Shown piece by piece: positions 8,365 to 16,481 of a stretch of 64,000 nucleotides of DNA. The stretch lies in assembly GCF_003112435.1 (NCBI RefSeq), contig NZ_BDOQ01000018.1, forward strand, positions 115,533 to 179,532. Direction: 5' to 3'. Each line of letters opens with the position of its first letter. Within the stretch, counting starts at the first letter, position 1. The notes under the pieces are model-generated. The model was not told the DNA's origin, made no database searches, and saw nothing but the letters and a program-made list of their open reading frames with translations. Origin of the DNA: Novimethylophilus kurashikiensis (GTDB lineage Bacteria; Pseudomonadota; Gammaproteobacteria; Burkholderiales; Methylophilaceae). The position numbers and the translations under genes are program-made.

Positions 8365-9174
8365 ATGACGACTTTCGATATCAATCAGTACCGAATCACC
8401 GAAGAGCCGTTCTACCAGGCGCAAGTCAACGAAGTGGCACTGTACGAAGCTGCTTATGCCGCGCGCTTGCCGGTAATGCTCAAAGGCCCGACCGGCTGCG
8501 GCAAATCGCGCTTTGTCGAGCACATGGCGTGGAAGCTGGGCAAGCCGTTGATTACAGTCGCTTGTAACGAAGACATGACGGCTTCCGACCTCGTGGGCCG
8601 TTACCTGCTCGACGCCAACGGCACGCGCTGGATCGACGGTCCACTGACCCTGGCAGCGCGCTATGGCGCCATCTGCTACCTGGATGAAGTCGTCGAAGCG
8701 CGCCAGGACACGACCGTGGTGATCCACCCGCTGACCGACCACCGTCGTAATTTGCCGCTCGACAAGAAGGGCGAGCTGGTGACGGCGCACCCGGATTTCC
8801 AGTTGGTGATTTCCTACAACCCCGGCTACCAGAGCTTGATGAAAGACCTCAAGCAATCGACCAAGCAGCGCTTTGCGGCGATGGAGTTCGATTACGCATC
8901 CGCCGATGTCGAGGCCGGCATTGTGGAGAAGGAAACCGGGGTGGATGCCGGTTTGGCGGCGCAACTGGTGCGTATCGCCGTGACGGCGCGTAATCTCAAA
9001 GGGCATGGGCTGGACGAGGGGATTTCGACTCGTCTGCTGGTCTATGCAGCAACGCTCATCAAACAAGGCATTCCTGCTGCCGATGCCTGCCGCATGGCGC
9101 TGGTGCGCCCGATCACCGACGACGCCGATATCCGCGATACGCTGGATCATGCCATCGATGCGATTTTCGGCTAA
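8365..9174 (+). CDS. cbbQ: CbbQ, MoxR-type AAA+ RuBisCO activase subunit
   Basis: This 269-aa cytosolic AAA+ ATPase has Walker A GPTGCGKS near residues 34-41 and Walker B ICYLDEV near 105. CbbQ hexamers work with CbbO to remove inhibitory sugar phosphates from RuBisCO active sites. Its place directly behind cbbM and before the VWA-domain partner is diagnostic, since the related NorQ is almost identical in motif but sits with nor genes. The length is normal for the family. Confidence 0.95.
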   Translation: MTTFDINQYRITEEPFYQAQVNEVALYEAAYAARLPVMLKGPTGCGKSRFVEHMAWKLGKPLITVACNEDMTASDLVGRYLLDANGTRWIDGPLTLAARYGAICYLDEVVEARQDTTVVIHPLTDHRRNLPLDKKGELVTAHPDFQLVISYNPGYQSLMKDLKQSTKQRFAAMEFDYASADVEAGIVEKETGVDAGLAAQLVRIAVTARNLKGHGLDEGISTRLLVYAATLIKQGIPAADACRMALVRPITDDADIRDTLDHAIDAIFG

Positions 9175-9246
9175 GAACCGTAGCGCCCGCTTCGCTTGCA
9201 ATTTACGAATACAGGCGAAGTCGTCTGCGCGACAGGTGAGATTGGC

Positions 9247-11487
9247 ATGACGGCGACGACAGAAGAACGTAAAGCCCTGGACTGCGGTTTCGCCCAAGTC
9301 CAGGAAGTCTTCGACGATTGCATCGCCTATGCGCGCGGCAAGCTCACGCCTGCCGGCATGGTGGATTACATCGCCGGTTCGCGCACGCTCTGCAAGATGG
9401 GCCGTGGGCAAGAGCCGGTGCTGGCCTTCCTGGAAGAAATGCCCGACGTGGCGGCTCAACTGGGCGAAGAAGCCATAGCCGTCGTCGTGGAGTTCGTCCA
9501 GAAACTCTCCCGCACGCCTAACGCCAAGGCCCTACCGCCGTTTTTGCAAAGCCTGCCGGCTGCTGCTCGATCGCTCGATAACCTGCCGCTGTTCCGCGAA
9601 TATCTGGCGCTGGTGTGGCAGACCATGGAACGCACCATGCCCAAGGTGCACGGCATCGACAGCATGTACAACAGCCCGTGCCTGCCGGATTTCCTCGAAT
9701 CCGTGCCTTTCCTGTTCAGCCAGTTGTCGCTCGCCGGTGTCCGCAACTGGGTGGAATATGGCATCAAGGCCTATCCCAACGATCCCGACCGCCAGCGCGA
9801 TTATTTCCAGGTGCAATCCGCCGACAGCCGCGCGGTATTGCAGCGCGAGCGACATGGCACCTTGCTGGTCGATCACGAGCGAAATCTGTCGCTTTATCTG
9901 CGTGGCTTGTGGGAGACGCAGGCGCATCTGTTGCCGTATTCGCTGGCGTTCGACCAACTGCGTAGGCCTGTGCCGTACTACGACAGCCTGGGGATCCATC
10001 TGCCGGATGTCTATGACGATACGGCTAGCGGCGTACGGGGCATCGACCGTTACCGGGCGCTGTTGGCACATGTGGCGGCGCATCAGCGGTGGACCACTTG
10101 GCTGATTGCCGACAATTACAGTCCCTTCCAGCGCATGGCGGTGGAGATGTTCGAGGATGCTCGCGTCGAAGCGCTGGCGATGAGGGAGTTCCCCGGCCTG
10201 CGCAAGCTGTGGTGCGCGCTGCATCCGATACCCAAGCAAGACGCCTGTCCGGAAGGCTGGTCGTCGATCCGCCTTCGATTGGCGATGCTGTCCCGCGCCA
10301 TCCTCGACCCGCACCACCCCTATACCGATCCCGTGCTGCTCAAGTTCGTGGCGCGATTCCACGAGGCGATGGCGCAAGGCGCAACCACGCAGGATATCGC
10401 CCAGCTGGGCCTGAGTTACGTCGCGCAGACGCGGGTGCAGAGCGACCAGAGTTCGCAGGTATGGTTTGCAGACACTGTCGTCGATTACCGCGACGATAAC
10501 CGCATCATGTGGCGCTATATCGAGGAAGGCGACGAGGAAGACACCGCCGCGCGTCCGCGACAGCATCAGGAAGATGCCGATGAGGAAGACAAACTGCCAC
10601 CGCGGCTGTATCCCGAGTGGGATTATTCTGCCCAGCACTACCGCCCGGATTGGGTGAGTGTCTACGAGCATCTGCATCCCAAAGGCGACGCCGCCGATAT
10701 CGAGCGCCTGCTGGCCAAACATCAGGCATTGGCTAAGCGGCTCAAGAAGATCATCGATCTCTTGAAACCGCAGCAGAAGGTGCGCATCCGCTATCAGGAA
10801 GAAGGCTCCGAACTCGATCTTGATATCGCCATCCGCTCGCTGATCGACTTCAAGAGCGGTGCCCAGCCTGATCCGCGCATCAACATGAGCCACAAGCACG
10901 ACGGGCGCAGTATTGCCGTATCGCTGCTGGTGGATTTGTCGGCCTCGCTCGCCGACGTGCCGGCCGGCTGTACGCAAAGCAAGCTGGAACTAAGCCAGGA
11001 AGCGGTGTCTCTATTGGCTTGGGCAATCGAGCAGATGGGCGACAAATTCGCCATCGGCGGCTTTCATTCCAACACTCGCCATGAGGTGCGTTACCTGCAC
11101 CTGAAAGGCTACGGCGAGCATTGGGGCAGCGATGTCATGTCGCGGCTCGCCGCCATGGAAGCGGGCTATTCCACCCGCATGGGCGCGGCCATCCGTCACG
11201 CCGGGCATTATCTCGACCATCAGCAGGCGGATAAAAAACTGCTGTTGATCCTCACTGACGGCGAACCGGCGGATATCGACGTCAAGGATGAGCGCCTGCT
11301 GATCGAGGATTCGCGCATCGCCGTGCGCGAACTCGACCAGAAAGGCATTTATACTTACTGCATCAACCTCGATCCCAAGGCGGACGAGTACGTGGCGGAT
11401 ATTTTCGGCAACCACTACACCGTGATCGACAACGTCGCACGGTTGCCGGAGCGTCTGCCTCAGTTGTTCATGTCACTTACGAGATAG
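9247..11487 (+). CDS. cbbO: CbbO, VWA-domain RuBisCO activase adaptor
   Basis: This 746-aa protein ends in a von Willebrand factor A domain with an intact MIDAS motif (DLSAS near residue 564) and a LLILTDGEPAD strand. The long N-terminal part is the helical CbbO/NorD region. CbbO docks RuBisCO to the CbbQ ring, with the MIDAS contacting an acidic RuBisCO residue. The ATG at 9247 is chosen because an AGGTGAG box lies just before it; an in-frame ATG at 9196 lacks one. An acidic low-complexity stretch (EEGDEED through DADEED) lies about residues 424-446. Confidence 0.94.
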   Translation: MTATTEERKALDCGFAQVQEVFDDCIAYARGKLTPAGMVDYIAGSRTLCKMGRGQEPVLAFLEEMPDVAAQLGEEAIAVVVEFVQKLSRTPNAKALPPFLQSLPAAARSLDNLPLFREYLALVWQTMERTMPKVHGIDSMYNSPCLPDFLESVPFLFSQLSLAGVRNWVEYGIKAYPNDPDRQRDYFQVQSADSRAVLQRERHGTLLVDHERNLSLYLRGLWETQAHLLPYSLAFDQLRRPVPYYDSLGIHLPDVYDDTASGVRGIDRYRALLAHVAAHQRWTTWLIADNYSPFQRMAVEMFEDARVEALAMREFPGLRKLWCALHPIPKQDACPEGWSSIRLRLAMLSRAILDPHHPYTDPVLLKFVARFHEAMAQGATTQDIAQLGLSYVAQTRVQSDQSSQVWFADTVVDYRDDNRIMWRYIEEGDEEDTAARPRQHQEDADEEDKLPPRLYPEWDYSAQHYRPDWVSVYEHLHPKGDAADIERLLAKHQALAKRLKKIIDLLKPQQKVRIRYQEEGSELDLDIAIRSLIDFKSGAQPDPRINMSHKHDGRSIAVSLLVDLSASLADVPAGCTQSKLELSQEAVSLLAWAIEQMGDKFAIGGFHSNTRHEVRYLHLKGYGEHWGSDVMSRLAAMEAGYSTRMGAAIRHAGHYLDHQQADKKLLLILTDGEPADIDVKDERLLIEDSRIAVRELDQKGIYTYCINLDPKADEYVADIFGNHYTVIDNVARLPERLPQLFMSLTR

Positions 11488-11497
11488 GAAACGTTAC

Positions 11498-11920
11498 ATG
11501 CGTAAACAGGTCACGGATTTCAGCCAGTCCGTCATGGAAAACTGCGAATACCTGGGCCTCCTGGTCATCGCCATCGCCACCATCATCGCGGCGGGTTCCG
11601 ACGTCTGGCGTATGGTTTTGCGCAGCTCGGTCACGCTGGGTGATTTGCTGATGATGTTCCTCTACCTCGAAGTCCTGTCCATGGTCCGCCACTACTTGAG
11701 CACCGGGACCATGCCCGTGCGTTATCCGCTCTACATCGGTATTGTGGCCCTGACGCGCTACCTGGTACTCGATATGAAAGAGCTGGCTTCCATGCAGGTG
11801 CTGGCCTTGGCGGCCGCGACGCTGTTGTTGGCGCTGTCTGTGCTGGTGGTGCGTTTCGGACATGTGAAATTCCCGTATGGCGGCGTGGATGAAGGCGGCG
11901 TGCATGCGAAGCGGGACTAG
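11498..11920 (+). CDS. PsiE-family membrane protein
   Basis: This 140-aa protein has four predicted membrane helices and the pattern of the phosphate-starvation-inducible PsiE family (MMFLYLEVLSMVRHY followed by RYPLYIGIVALTRYLVLD). The biochemical function is unknown. It starts 10 bases after the cbbO stop with a GATAGGAAA ribosome site, so it is probably co-transcribed with cbbQO. That linkage hints at a role in autotrophic growth or phosphate status, but only by position. Confidence 0.85.
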   Translation: MRKQVTDFSQSVMENCEYLGLLVIAIATIIAAGSDVWRMVLRSSVTLGDLLMMFLYLEVLSMVRHYLSTGTMPVRYPLYIGIVALTRYLVLDMKELASMQVLALAAATLLLALSVLVVRFGHVKFPYGGVDEGGVHAKRD

Positions 11921-12044
11921 TGTTACCTGGTGAAGACCCTGCGCGCCAAGGAGCCAAGCGACTTGAGCGCGGGATAAAGCCTGAAGGGCATGACTGGGCG
12001 AAAGGCTAAATACCAGATCTACTTCGACTTTTCATGATCCTCAC

Positions 12045-12067
12045 GAAAGGGGATAATTCACCCTTTC
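12045..12067 (+). other. Hairpin in the purC leader
   Basis: GAAAGGG (12045-12051) pairs with CCCTTTC (12061-12067) around a 9-base AT-rich loop, 23 bases before the purC ATG. No U-tract follows, so it is not a terminator; a translational control role is possible. The purC start itself lacks a clear ribosome site. Confidence 0.35.
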
Positions 12068-12090
12068 CAAACTTTCCTCCCAAACACGCA

Positions 12091-12990
12091 ATGTCACAGC
12101 CTTTACTGCAATCCAGCATCAAAAGCCTTACCCGCATCAACCAGGGCAAGGTGCGCGACATTTACGATATCGATGCCGACAAGATGCTGATCGTCACGAC
12201 GGACCGCCTGTCTGCGTTCGACGTGATCCTGCCGACCCCGATCCCGGGCAAGGGCGCAGTGCTGACGCAGATCGCCAATTTCTGGTTCGACAAGTTGCAG
12301 CACATCATTCCCAATCACCTGACCGGTATCGATCCCGATACGCTGGTGAGCGATCCGGCGGAAAAGGCCCAGTTGGGCGAGCGTGCCATCGTTGTTCGCA
12401 AGTTGAAGCCGCTGCCGATCGAGGCTGTGGTGCGCGGCTATCTGGTGGGTTCCGGCTGGAAGGAATACAAGGCTTCGGGTACGGTGTGCGGCATCGCGCT
12501 GCCTGCCGGGCTGCAAGAGGCTTCTCAACTGCCTGAGCCGATTTTCACGCCTTCCACCAAGGCCGAGCTGGGTACACATGACGAGAACATCACTTTCGAT
12601 CAGGCTGCCAGCCTCATGGGCCGTGAGCTGGCCGAGAAAGTGCGCGATGTCAGTATCGCGTTGTACAAAGCCGCGGCGGAGTTTGCGCTGACTCGCGGTA
12701 TAATCATCGCCGACACCAAGTTCGAGTTCGGGCTGGATAAGGAAGGCGCGCTCTACCTCATCGACGAGGCTTTGACGCCAGATTCTTCCCGTTTCTGGCC
12801 TGCCGACCAGTACAAGGTGGGCAGCAATCCTCCGAGTTTCGACAAGCAGTACGTGCGCGATTGGCTGGAAGCTTCGGGCTGGAACAAGCAGCCGCCGGGG
12901 CCAGAACTGCCGGCTGAGGTTGCACTCAAAACCAGCGAGAAATATCGCGAGGCCCTGCGTCAACTCACGGGCAGCGACATCTCGGCTTGA
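12091..12990 (+). CDS. purC: SAICAR synthetase (purine biosynthesis)
   Basis: This 299-aa enzyme joins CAIR and aspartate using ATP in purine biosynthesis. It shows the conserved start ([16 protein letters not shown]), the [21 protein letters not shown] block and the DTKFEFGLD...[14 protein letters not shown] signature. The ATG at 12091 fits family length; an in-frame ATG at 12034 would add 19 unlikely residues (PFPNFPPKH). Its stop overlaps the following start (tgATG), placing purC first in an operon with a DUF1232 gene and carbonic anhydrase. Confidence 0.96.
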   Translation: MSQPLLQSSIKSLTRINQGKVRDIYDIDADKMLIVTTDRLSAFDVILPTPIPGKGAVLTQIANFWFDKLQHIIPNHLTGIDPDTLVSDPAEKAQLGERAIVVRKLKPLPIEAVVRGYLVGSGWKEYKASGTVCGIALPAGLQEASQLPEPIFTPSTKAELGTHDENITFDQAASLMGRELAEKVRDVSIALYKAAAEFALTRGIIIADTKFEFGLDKEGALYLIDEALTPDSSRFWPADQYKVGSNPPSFDKQYVRDWLEASGWNKQPPGPELPAEVALKTSEKYREALRQLTGSDISA

Positions 12991-13265
12991 TGCGGTTGCT
13001 CAAGGAAACGGCACGTCGGTTCAAGACCGAGCTTGCCGTTTATCGGCTGGTGCTGAAAGATGTACGCACGCCGTGGCTGGCCAAGGTGTTGTTAGGATTG
13101 GCCGTGGGGTACGCGCTGATGCCGTTCGATCTGATTCCCGACTTTATCCCCGTGATCGGCCATCTGGACGATGTGATTATCGTCCCGGCGCTGGTAATCA
13201 TGGCGCTCAGGCTGATTCCTCCGGAAATCGTGGCCGAGTGTAGACAACAGGTGGAAAGACCATGA
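12990..13265 (+). CDS. DUF1232 (YkvA-like) membrane protein
   Basis: This 91-aa protein has the DUF1232 core: a helix pair around LAKVLLGLAVGYALMPFDLIPDFIPVIGHLDD, typically membrane-embedded. Function is unknown across the family. The start overlaps the purC stop by one base, and the stop overlaps the carbonic anhydrase start (ATGA), so all three are translationally coupled. Confidence 0.88.
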   Translation: MRLLKETARRFKTELAVYRLVLKDVRTPWLAKVLLGLAVGYALMPFDLIPDFIPVIGHLDDVIIVPALVIMALRLIPPEIVAECRQQVERP

Positions 13266-13891
13266 CTGACATTTCAAAATTCATCAGCGGTTTCAAGCGT
13301 TTCCAAACCAATTATTTCGGCCGCGACAAGGAGTTGTTCGGTGAACTCAAGCAGGGGCAAAACCCTAGCGCCCTGGTGATTGCCTGTTCCGATTCGCGCG
13401 TCGATCCAGCGATTCTTACCGATTGCCAGCCGGGTGACTTGTTCGTGGTGCGTAACGTCGCCAACCTGGTGCCTCCTTATGAAAAGGGCGCCGGGCTGCA
13501 CGGTGTAAGTACGGCGCTTGAGTTCAGCGTGCGTTCGCTGGGCGTGGAGCACATCATCGTGTTGGGCCATCGCCAGTGCGGCGGCATCAAGGCGCTGATG
13601 GAAGACCGTCCCGAAGCCAAGGGCGAATTCATTGGCAACTGGATGAACATCGCATCGCGAGCTAAGGAACGCGTGCTGAGCGATATGCCGGAAGCGACGG
13701 TGGATGAAAAGGTGTGTGCCTGTGAAACCGCTTCCATCCTGGTCTCGCTGGAAAACCTGTTGACTTTCCCCTGGGTGAAGGAGCGCGTGCAGCAAGGCTC
13801 GCTGATGTTGCACGGATGGTATTTCGATATCGAACAGGGCAGCATGGTGGCGTACAACCCCTACACCGGAAAATTCGAACCCCTTAACTGA
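13262..13891 (+). CDS. can: Beta-class carbonic anhydrase
   Basis: This 209-aa cytosolic zinc enzyme interconverts CO2 and bicarbonate. Zinc ligands are visible in ACSDSRVDP (Cys; Asp of the Asp-Arg dyad) and in GHRQCGG (His and Cys). Purine synthesis needs bicarbonate/CO2 at the steps preceding PurC, and RuBisCO uses CO2, so the operon position after purC makes metabolic sense. Whether it serves mainly autotrophy or anaplerosis is not decidable here; no carboxysome genes are present in the window. Confidence 0.95.
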   Translation: MTDISKFISGFKRFQTNYFGRDKELFGELKQGQNPSALVIACSDSRVDPAILTDCQPGDLFVVRNVANLVPPYEKGAGLHGVSTALEFSVRSLGVEHIIVLGHRQCGGIKALMEDRPEAKGEFIGNWMNIASRAKERVLSDMPEATVDEKVCACETASILVSLENLLTFPWVKERVQQGSLMLHGWYFDIEQGSMVAYNPYTGKFEPLN

Positions 13892-13981
13892 GAGAGCTGT
13901 CCTCTTTTAATAATTCAAGGACGCCGCCCAAGGCGGCACCGTAACCATTTAATTTTTTAAAATTAGCGAAAGGCTTTAACC

Positions 13982-14530
13982 ATGGCATTCAATAGCGTGC
14001 CGAGTGGCAAGAACATTCCTGACGATTTCAACGTCATCATCGAAATCCCCATGCAGGGCGATCCGGTCAAGTACGAAGTGGACAAGGAGTCCGGCGCGAT
14101 TTTCGTCGACCGCTTCATGGGTACCGCAATGCATTACCCCTGCAACTACGGCTACATCCCCCACACCCTGTCGGAAGACGGCGACCCGGTGGACGTTTTG
14201 GTGTTGACCCCGGTGCCGCTGATCCCCGGCGTGGTGGTGCGCTGCCGTCCGCTTGGCGTCATGATGATGACCGACGAAGCCGGTCCTGATGCCAAGGTGC
14301 TGGCTGTGCCCGTGGACAAGGTGTGCGGCCTCTACAGCCACTTCAAGACCTATGAAGACGTGTCCGAATGGCGCTTGAACATGATCATGCACTTCTTCGA
14401 GCACTACAAGGATCTGGACAAAGGTAAATGGGTCAAGATCGACGGCTGGCGCGGCCTGGACGAAGCCCGCCAGGAAATCGTTTCCGGGGTCGAGCGTTAC
14501 AACGCCGCCGACGAAAAGCCGGCGTTCTAA
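13982..14530 (+). CDS. ppa: Soluble inorganic pyrophosphatase, family I
   Basis: This 182-aa cytosolic enzyme hydrolyses PPi to phosphate. The family I active-site segment is present ([13 protein letters not shown]), as are the N-terminal [19 protein letters not shown] and the YPCNYGYIP strand. A clear terminator follows. A membrane pyrophosphatase (16482-18503) lies about 2 kb away, so the cell has both dissipative and energy-conserving routes for PPi. The upstream gap holds a small GCCGCC / GGCGGC hairpin at 13923-13937. Confidence 0.97.
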   Translation: MAFNSVPSGKNIPDDFNVIIEIPMQGDPVKYEVDKESGAIFVDRFMGTAMHYPCNYGYIPHTLSEDGDPVDVLVLTPVPLIPGVVVRCRPLGVMMMTDEAGPDAKVLAVPVDKVCGLYSHFKTYEDVSEWRLNMIMHFFEHYKDLDKGKWVKIDGWRGLDEARQEIVSGVERYNAADEKPAF

Positions 14531-14547
14531 GACGGTCGATTCGGCAT

Positions 14548-14588
14548 TAAAAAGGGCCGGTCTCCTCGCGGAGCCGGCCCTTTTGTTT
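14548..14588 (+). terminator. Rho-independent terminator of ppa
   Basis: A strong GC stem built from AAAAGGGCCGG and CCGGCCCTTTT with an inner CTCC / GGAG extension and a TCGC loop is followed by TTTTGTTTT. The symmetrical A and T edges could also stop the convergent 51-aa gene. Confidence 0.92.
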
Positions 14589-14622
14589 TGGATGGCGTGA
14601 ATGAATATTCGACACCTAAAGA

Positions 14623-14778
14623 CTAAATGACAGTGTTTTCCTTGATTGGCGTTGCAGGTGCCGATTGCTGCTCGGCCTTGGCGGCAGCCTCAGCTTCCTT
14701 GATCAACTGGTCGACCTTCTCCTTGTTTTTCTTCTCTTCCAGTTCGCGGAAATATCTTTTATCCCATTCGAAGCACAT
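14623..14778 (-). CDS. 51-aa hydrophilic protein, unknown function
   Basis: On the minus strand an ATG at 14778 is preceded by a perfect AGGAGGT ribosome site (about 14783-14789) and opens a 51-codon frame beginning MCFEWDKRYFRELEEKK and ending in KENTVI. It is a charged, helix-forming protein with a Cys at position 2, a Lys/Glu/Ala-rich middle and a Pro-containing tail, with no membrane segment. I do not recognise the family. It converges on ppa and lies between ppa and the mtdB-like gene. A CAACTTT / AAAGTTG inverted repeat at 14795-14822 lies in its leader and may be an operator or leader hairpin. The strong ribosome site is the main support. Confidence 0.65.
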   Translation of the reverse strand: MCFEWDKRYFRELEEKKNKEKVDQLIKEAEAAAKAEQQSAPATPIKENTVI

Positions 14779-14789
14779 GTTCGGTACCT

Positions 14790-15050
14790 CCTATCAACTT
14801 TAACGAGAAATTCCCAAAGTTGTTATTGGTGTGGGAACGCACAAGTTCACTCTATTTGCCGTCATTGCACTGTTGCCGAGCACACATTAATTCTCTTTTG
14901 GGATAAGAGAATCAAGCTGCAAATCGGCTTGCCGAGTATTAAGCCAACATCATTGAATGAGGCGGTTTTGGCAAAAGACGCGATAAATCACTTCCGATCT
15001 CGATCGTTACAACCCGGCAGAAGACAAGCGGCGGTTTAACTATCCGCCCA
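14790..15050. other. Intergenic leader and promoter region of the 51-aa gene
   Basis: Apart from the leader inverted repeat at 14795-14822, I see a short TTCTCTTTTGGGATAAGAGAA inverted repeat at about 14892-14912 (arms TTCTCTT / AAGAGAA). No coding frame with a ribosome site was found on either strand. Confidence 0.4.
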
Positions 15051-15056
15051 ATAAAG

Positions 15057-15097
15057 CAAAAAGGCTAGTTCCTTTCGAAACTAGCCTTTTGCTTTTT
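15057..15097 (-). terminator. Terminator of the mtdB-like gene
   Basis: A 12-bp stem AAAAGGCTAGTT / AACTAGCCTTTT (15059-15070 and 15079-15090) is flanked by A residues on the left (U-tract on the minus strand) and TTTTT on the right. It lies 10 bases beyond the mtdB-like stop and could work in both directions. Confidence 0.9.
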
Positions 15098-15106
15098 AAG
15101 CCGTTG

Positions 15107-16021
15107 TCAGAGCTTGCGAGCAACCTCATACGCGGACAGAAAGTCCAATGTGACATTGGTATCCGATTCCAACATCATCTGGAACATTTTCTTTTGGAGG
15201 TTGTACTTGCGATTGCCGATCGCCAGAGCGCCTAAGCCCAAAGCCCATTCAGCCCCTTTGATGGGCTGGGCGTTGGACATCGCATCCAATCCTTCGATGC
15301 CAGAAGGCGGGACGGCATTGACGTCAGCAGCAACAAGCAAGCCTTTGGCATTTTGCAGCATTTCGGTCGTGATGACGCGCACCCCGGCGGCGGCACAGCA
15401 AAGAAGGATTTCAGCATCTGCGATGACCGCCGCTTTCTTGGCGTCATCAGTGCCATCCACGCACTTGAGCGATACGCCATAAGCTGCGGAATATTTTTCG
15501 GCAAGCTTGGTGGTTTTTTCGACATTGGAATGCGCAACCAGGCGAACGTCCGCCCCTTCCTTGGCGCACATGATCGAAGCGCATCCCCCAACCGGGCCTG
15601 TCGCGCCGAATACCACGACGCGCTTGTCTTTCATGCTGGAATTGAAGTGCTCGAGGCAGGTGGAAACCACATGCGCGGACAGGGCGGCCCCAGTAGTGAA
15701 GGCGCCGGCAGGATCGGCGAACAAGGAAACCTGAAACGGCGGGAACATCGCTTTTTTCGCTTTTTCCAGCATTTCCATGGCGACGTCCAGATCGCGCCCG
15801 CCAATAAAGATGCCCGTCCGCCAAACACCTCGAGGCCCACGGGAGAAGATGGCGTCTTGTACCAATCCCGTGACGTCTTCCAAGGCGACATCGGTATAGG
15901 TGAATACAGAATCATAGCCAGCGTCGCTCGCCATATTGGCGTCAAACGGGCTGAAGTGTTTCTGTGTCGTAAAAAAGTGCAGGATGTAAGGTTTTTCTCT
16001 TGCGATTACTTGCTCAGCCAT
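15107..16021 (-). CDS. mtdB: NAD(P)-dependent methylene-tetrahydromethanopterin dehydrogenase
   Basis: This 304-aa cytosolic enzyme matches the MtdB family of methylotrophs, which oxidises methylene-H4MPT to methenyl-H4MPT. The N-terminal half contains GLVQDAIFSRGPRGV and FIGGRDLDVAMEML, and the Rossmann dinucleotide loop is VVFGATGPVGG. GGGGGAG precedes the ATG. No fae, mch, fhc or H4MPT synthesis gene lies within this window, so here it stands alone between ppa and hppA. It probably belongs to a formaldehyde-oxidation or C1 pathway encoded elsewhere. MtdB and the related MtdA cannot be fully separated by eye, but MtdB fits better. Confidence 0.88.
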   Translation of the reverse strand: MAEQVIAREKPYILHFFTTQKHFSPFDANMASDAGYDSVFTYTDVALEDVTGLVQDAIFSRGPRGVWRTGIFIGGRDLDVAMEMLEKAKKAMFPPFQVSLFADPAGAFTTGAALSAHVVSTCLEHFNSSMKDKRVVVFGATGPVGGCASIMCAKEGADVRLVAHSNVEKTTKLAEKYSAAYGVSLKCVDGTDDAKKAAVIADAEILLCCAAAGVRVITTEMLQNAKGLLVAADVNAVPPSGIEGLDAMSNAQPIKGAEWALGLGALAIGNRKYNLQKKMFQMMLESDTNVTLDFLSAYEVARKL

Positions 16022-16188
16022 TGCGATACTCCCCCTCTAGGATTTTGTGCACATCGATTGCGAACTGATGTTGTCGTATTCATCGTCAGTTATGGGCGAT
16101 GTTTCTGCCCTGATTCAGGATCTGCCCTAGCCGGGACTTCCTGTTTTATTGTGAAAAAGTACTGATGCTAAATGTCAGGGTATAAGCA

Positions 16189-16329
16189 ATGAGCGATGTT
16201 GGCAATGATGAGATAGCGATTCATTCAACTCTCGTCTTGATAGTCGGTTCTTTTATTCTCTCCTATGTAATAATGGCTTGCGGATGCCGTTTGGCAGCCG
16301 TTCAACCATTGATCGAGAAGCTGTTTTGA
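16189..16329 (+). CDS. Candidate 46-aa single-span membrane peptide
   Basis: An ATG at 16189, with CAGGG about 8 bases upstream, opens a 46-codon frame (MSDVGNDEIAIHSTLVLIVG...) with one strongly hydrophobic segment at about residues 13-30, followed by CGC. Its stop codon is created by the first bases of the diverged palindromic repeat. It could be a real membrane peptide or a chance frame; I have no homology evidence. Confidence 0.25.
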   Translation: MSDVGNDEIAIHSTLVLIVGSFILSYVIMACGCRLAAVQPLIEKLF

Positions 16330-16449
16330 GAATGACTGCGACGCTTAGTCTGCGGCATTACGCGGTACTCGAGAATACTTAGCTTTGCATTTCGGACGTC
16401 TCGACGCCGTACGCTTGACCTGGTTTTCGCTGTCGTTTTCGCAGCCACT
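16317..16449. repeat. Diverged copy of the palindromic repeat upstream of hppA
   Basis: The block starts GAAGCTGTTTTGAGAAT and continues with GTCTGCGGCATTACGCGG, matching the right arm of the 5721-5864 element on the opposite strand. One 24-base stretch differs at only three positions, all G-to-A. Similarity becomes patchy after about 16375 but continues (TCGGAC, CGTACGC, TTCGCAGCC). It ends about 30 bases before hppA, so the hppA leader, and possibly its promoter, lies in or across repeat-derived DNA. Confidence 0.55.
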
Positions 16450-16481
16450 GAGGAGAGTGCTATGAGAGGAGGAGAACGATA

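Noticed and set aside
6850..9459. An 869-codon open frame on the minus strand opposite cbbM, cbbQ and the start of cbbO
   Set aside because: It is antisense to well-supported genes with strong motifs. Long antisense frames are common in GC-rich DNA with biased codon use. It has no ribosome site and its translation looks like low-complexity shadow sequence.
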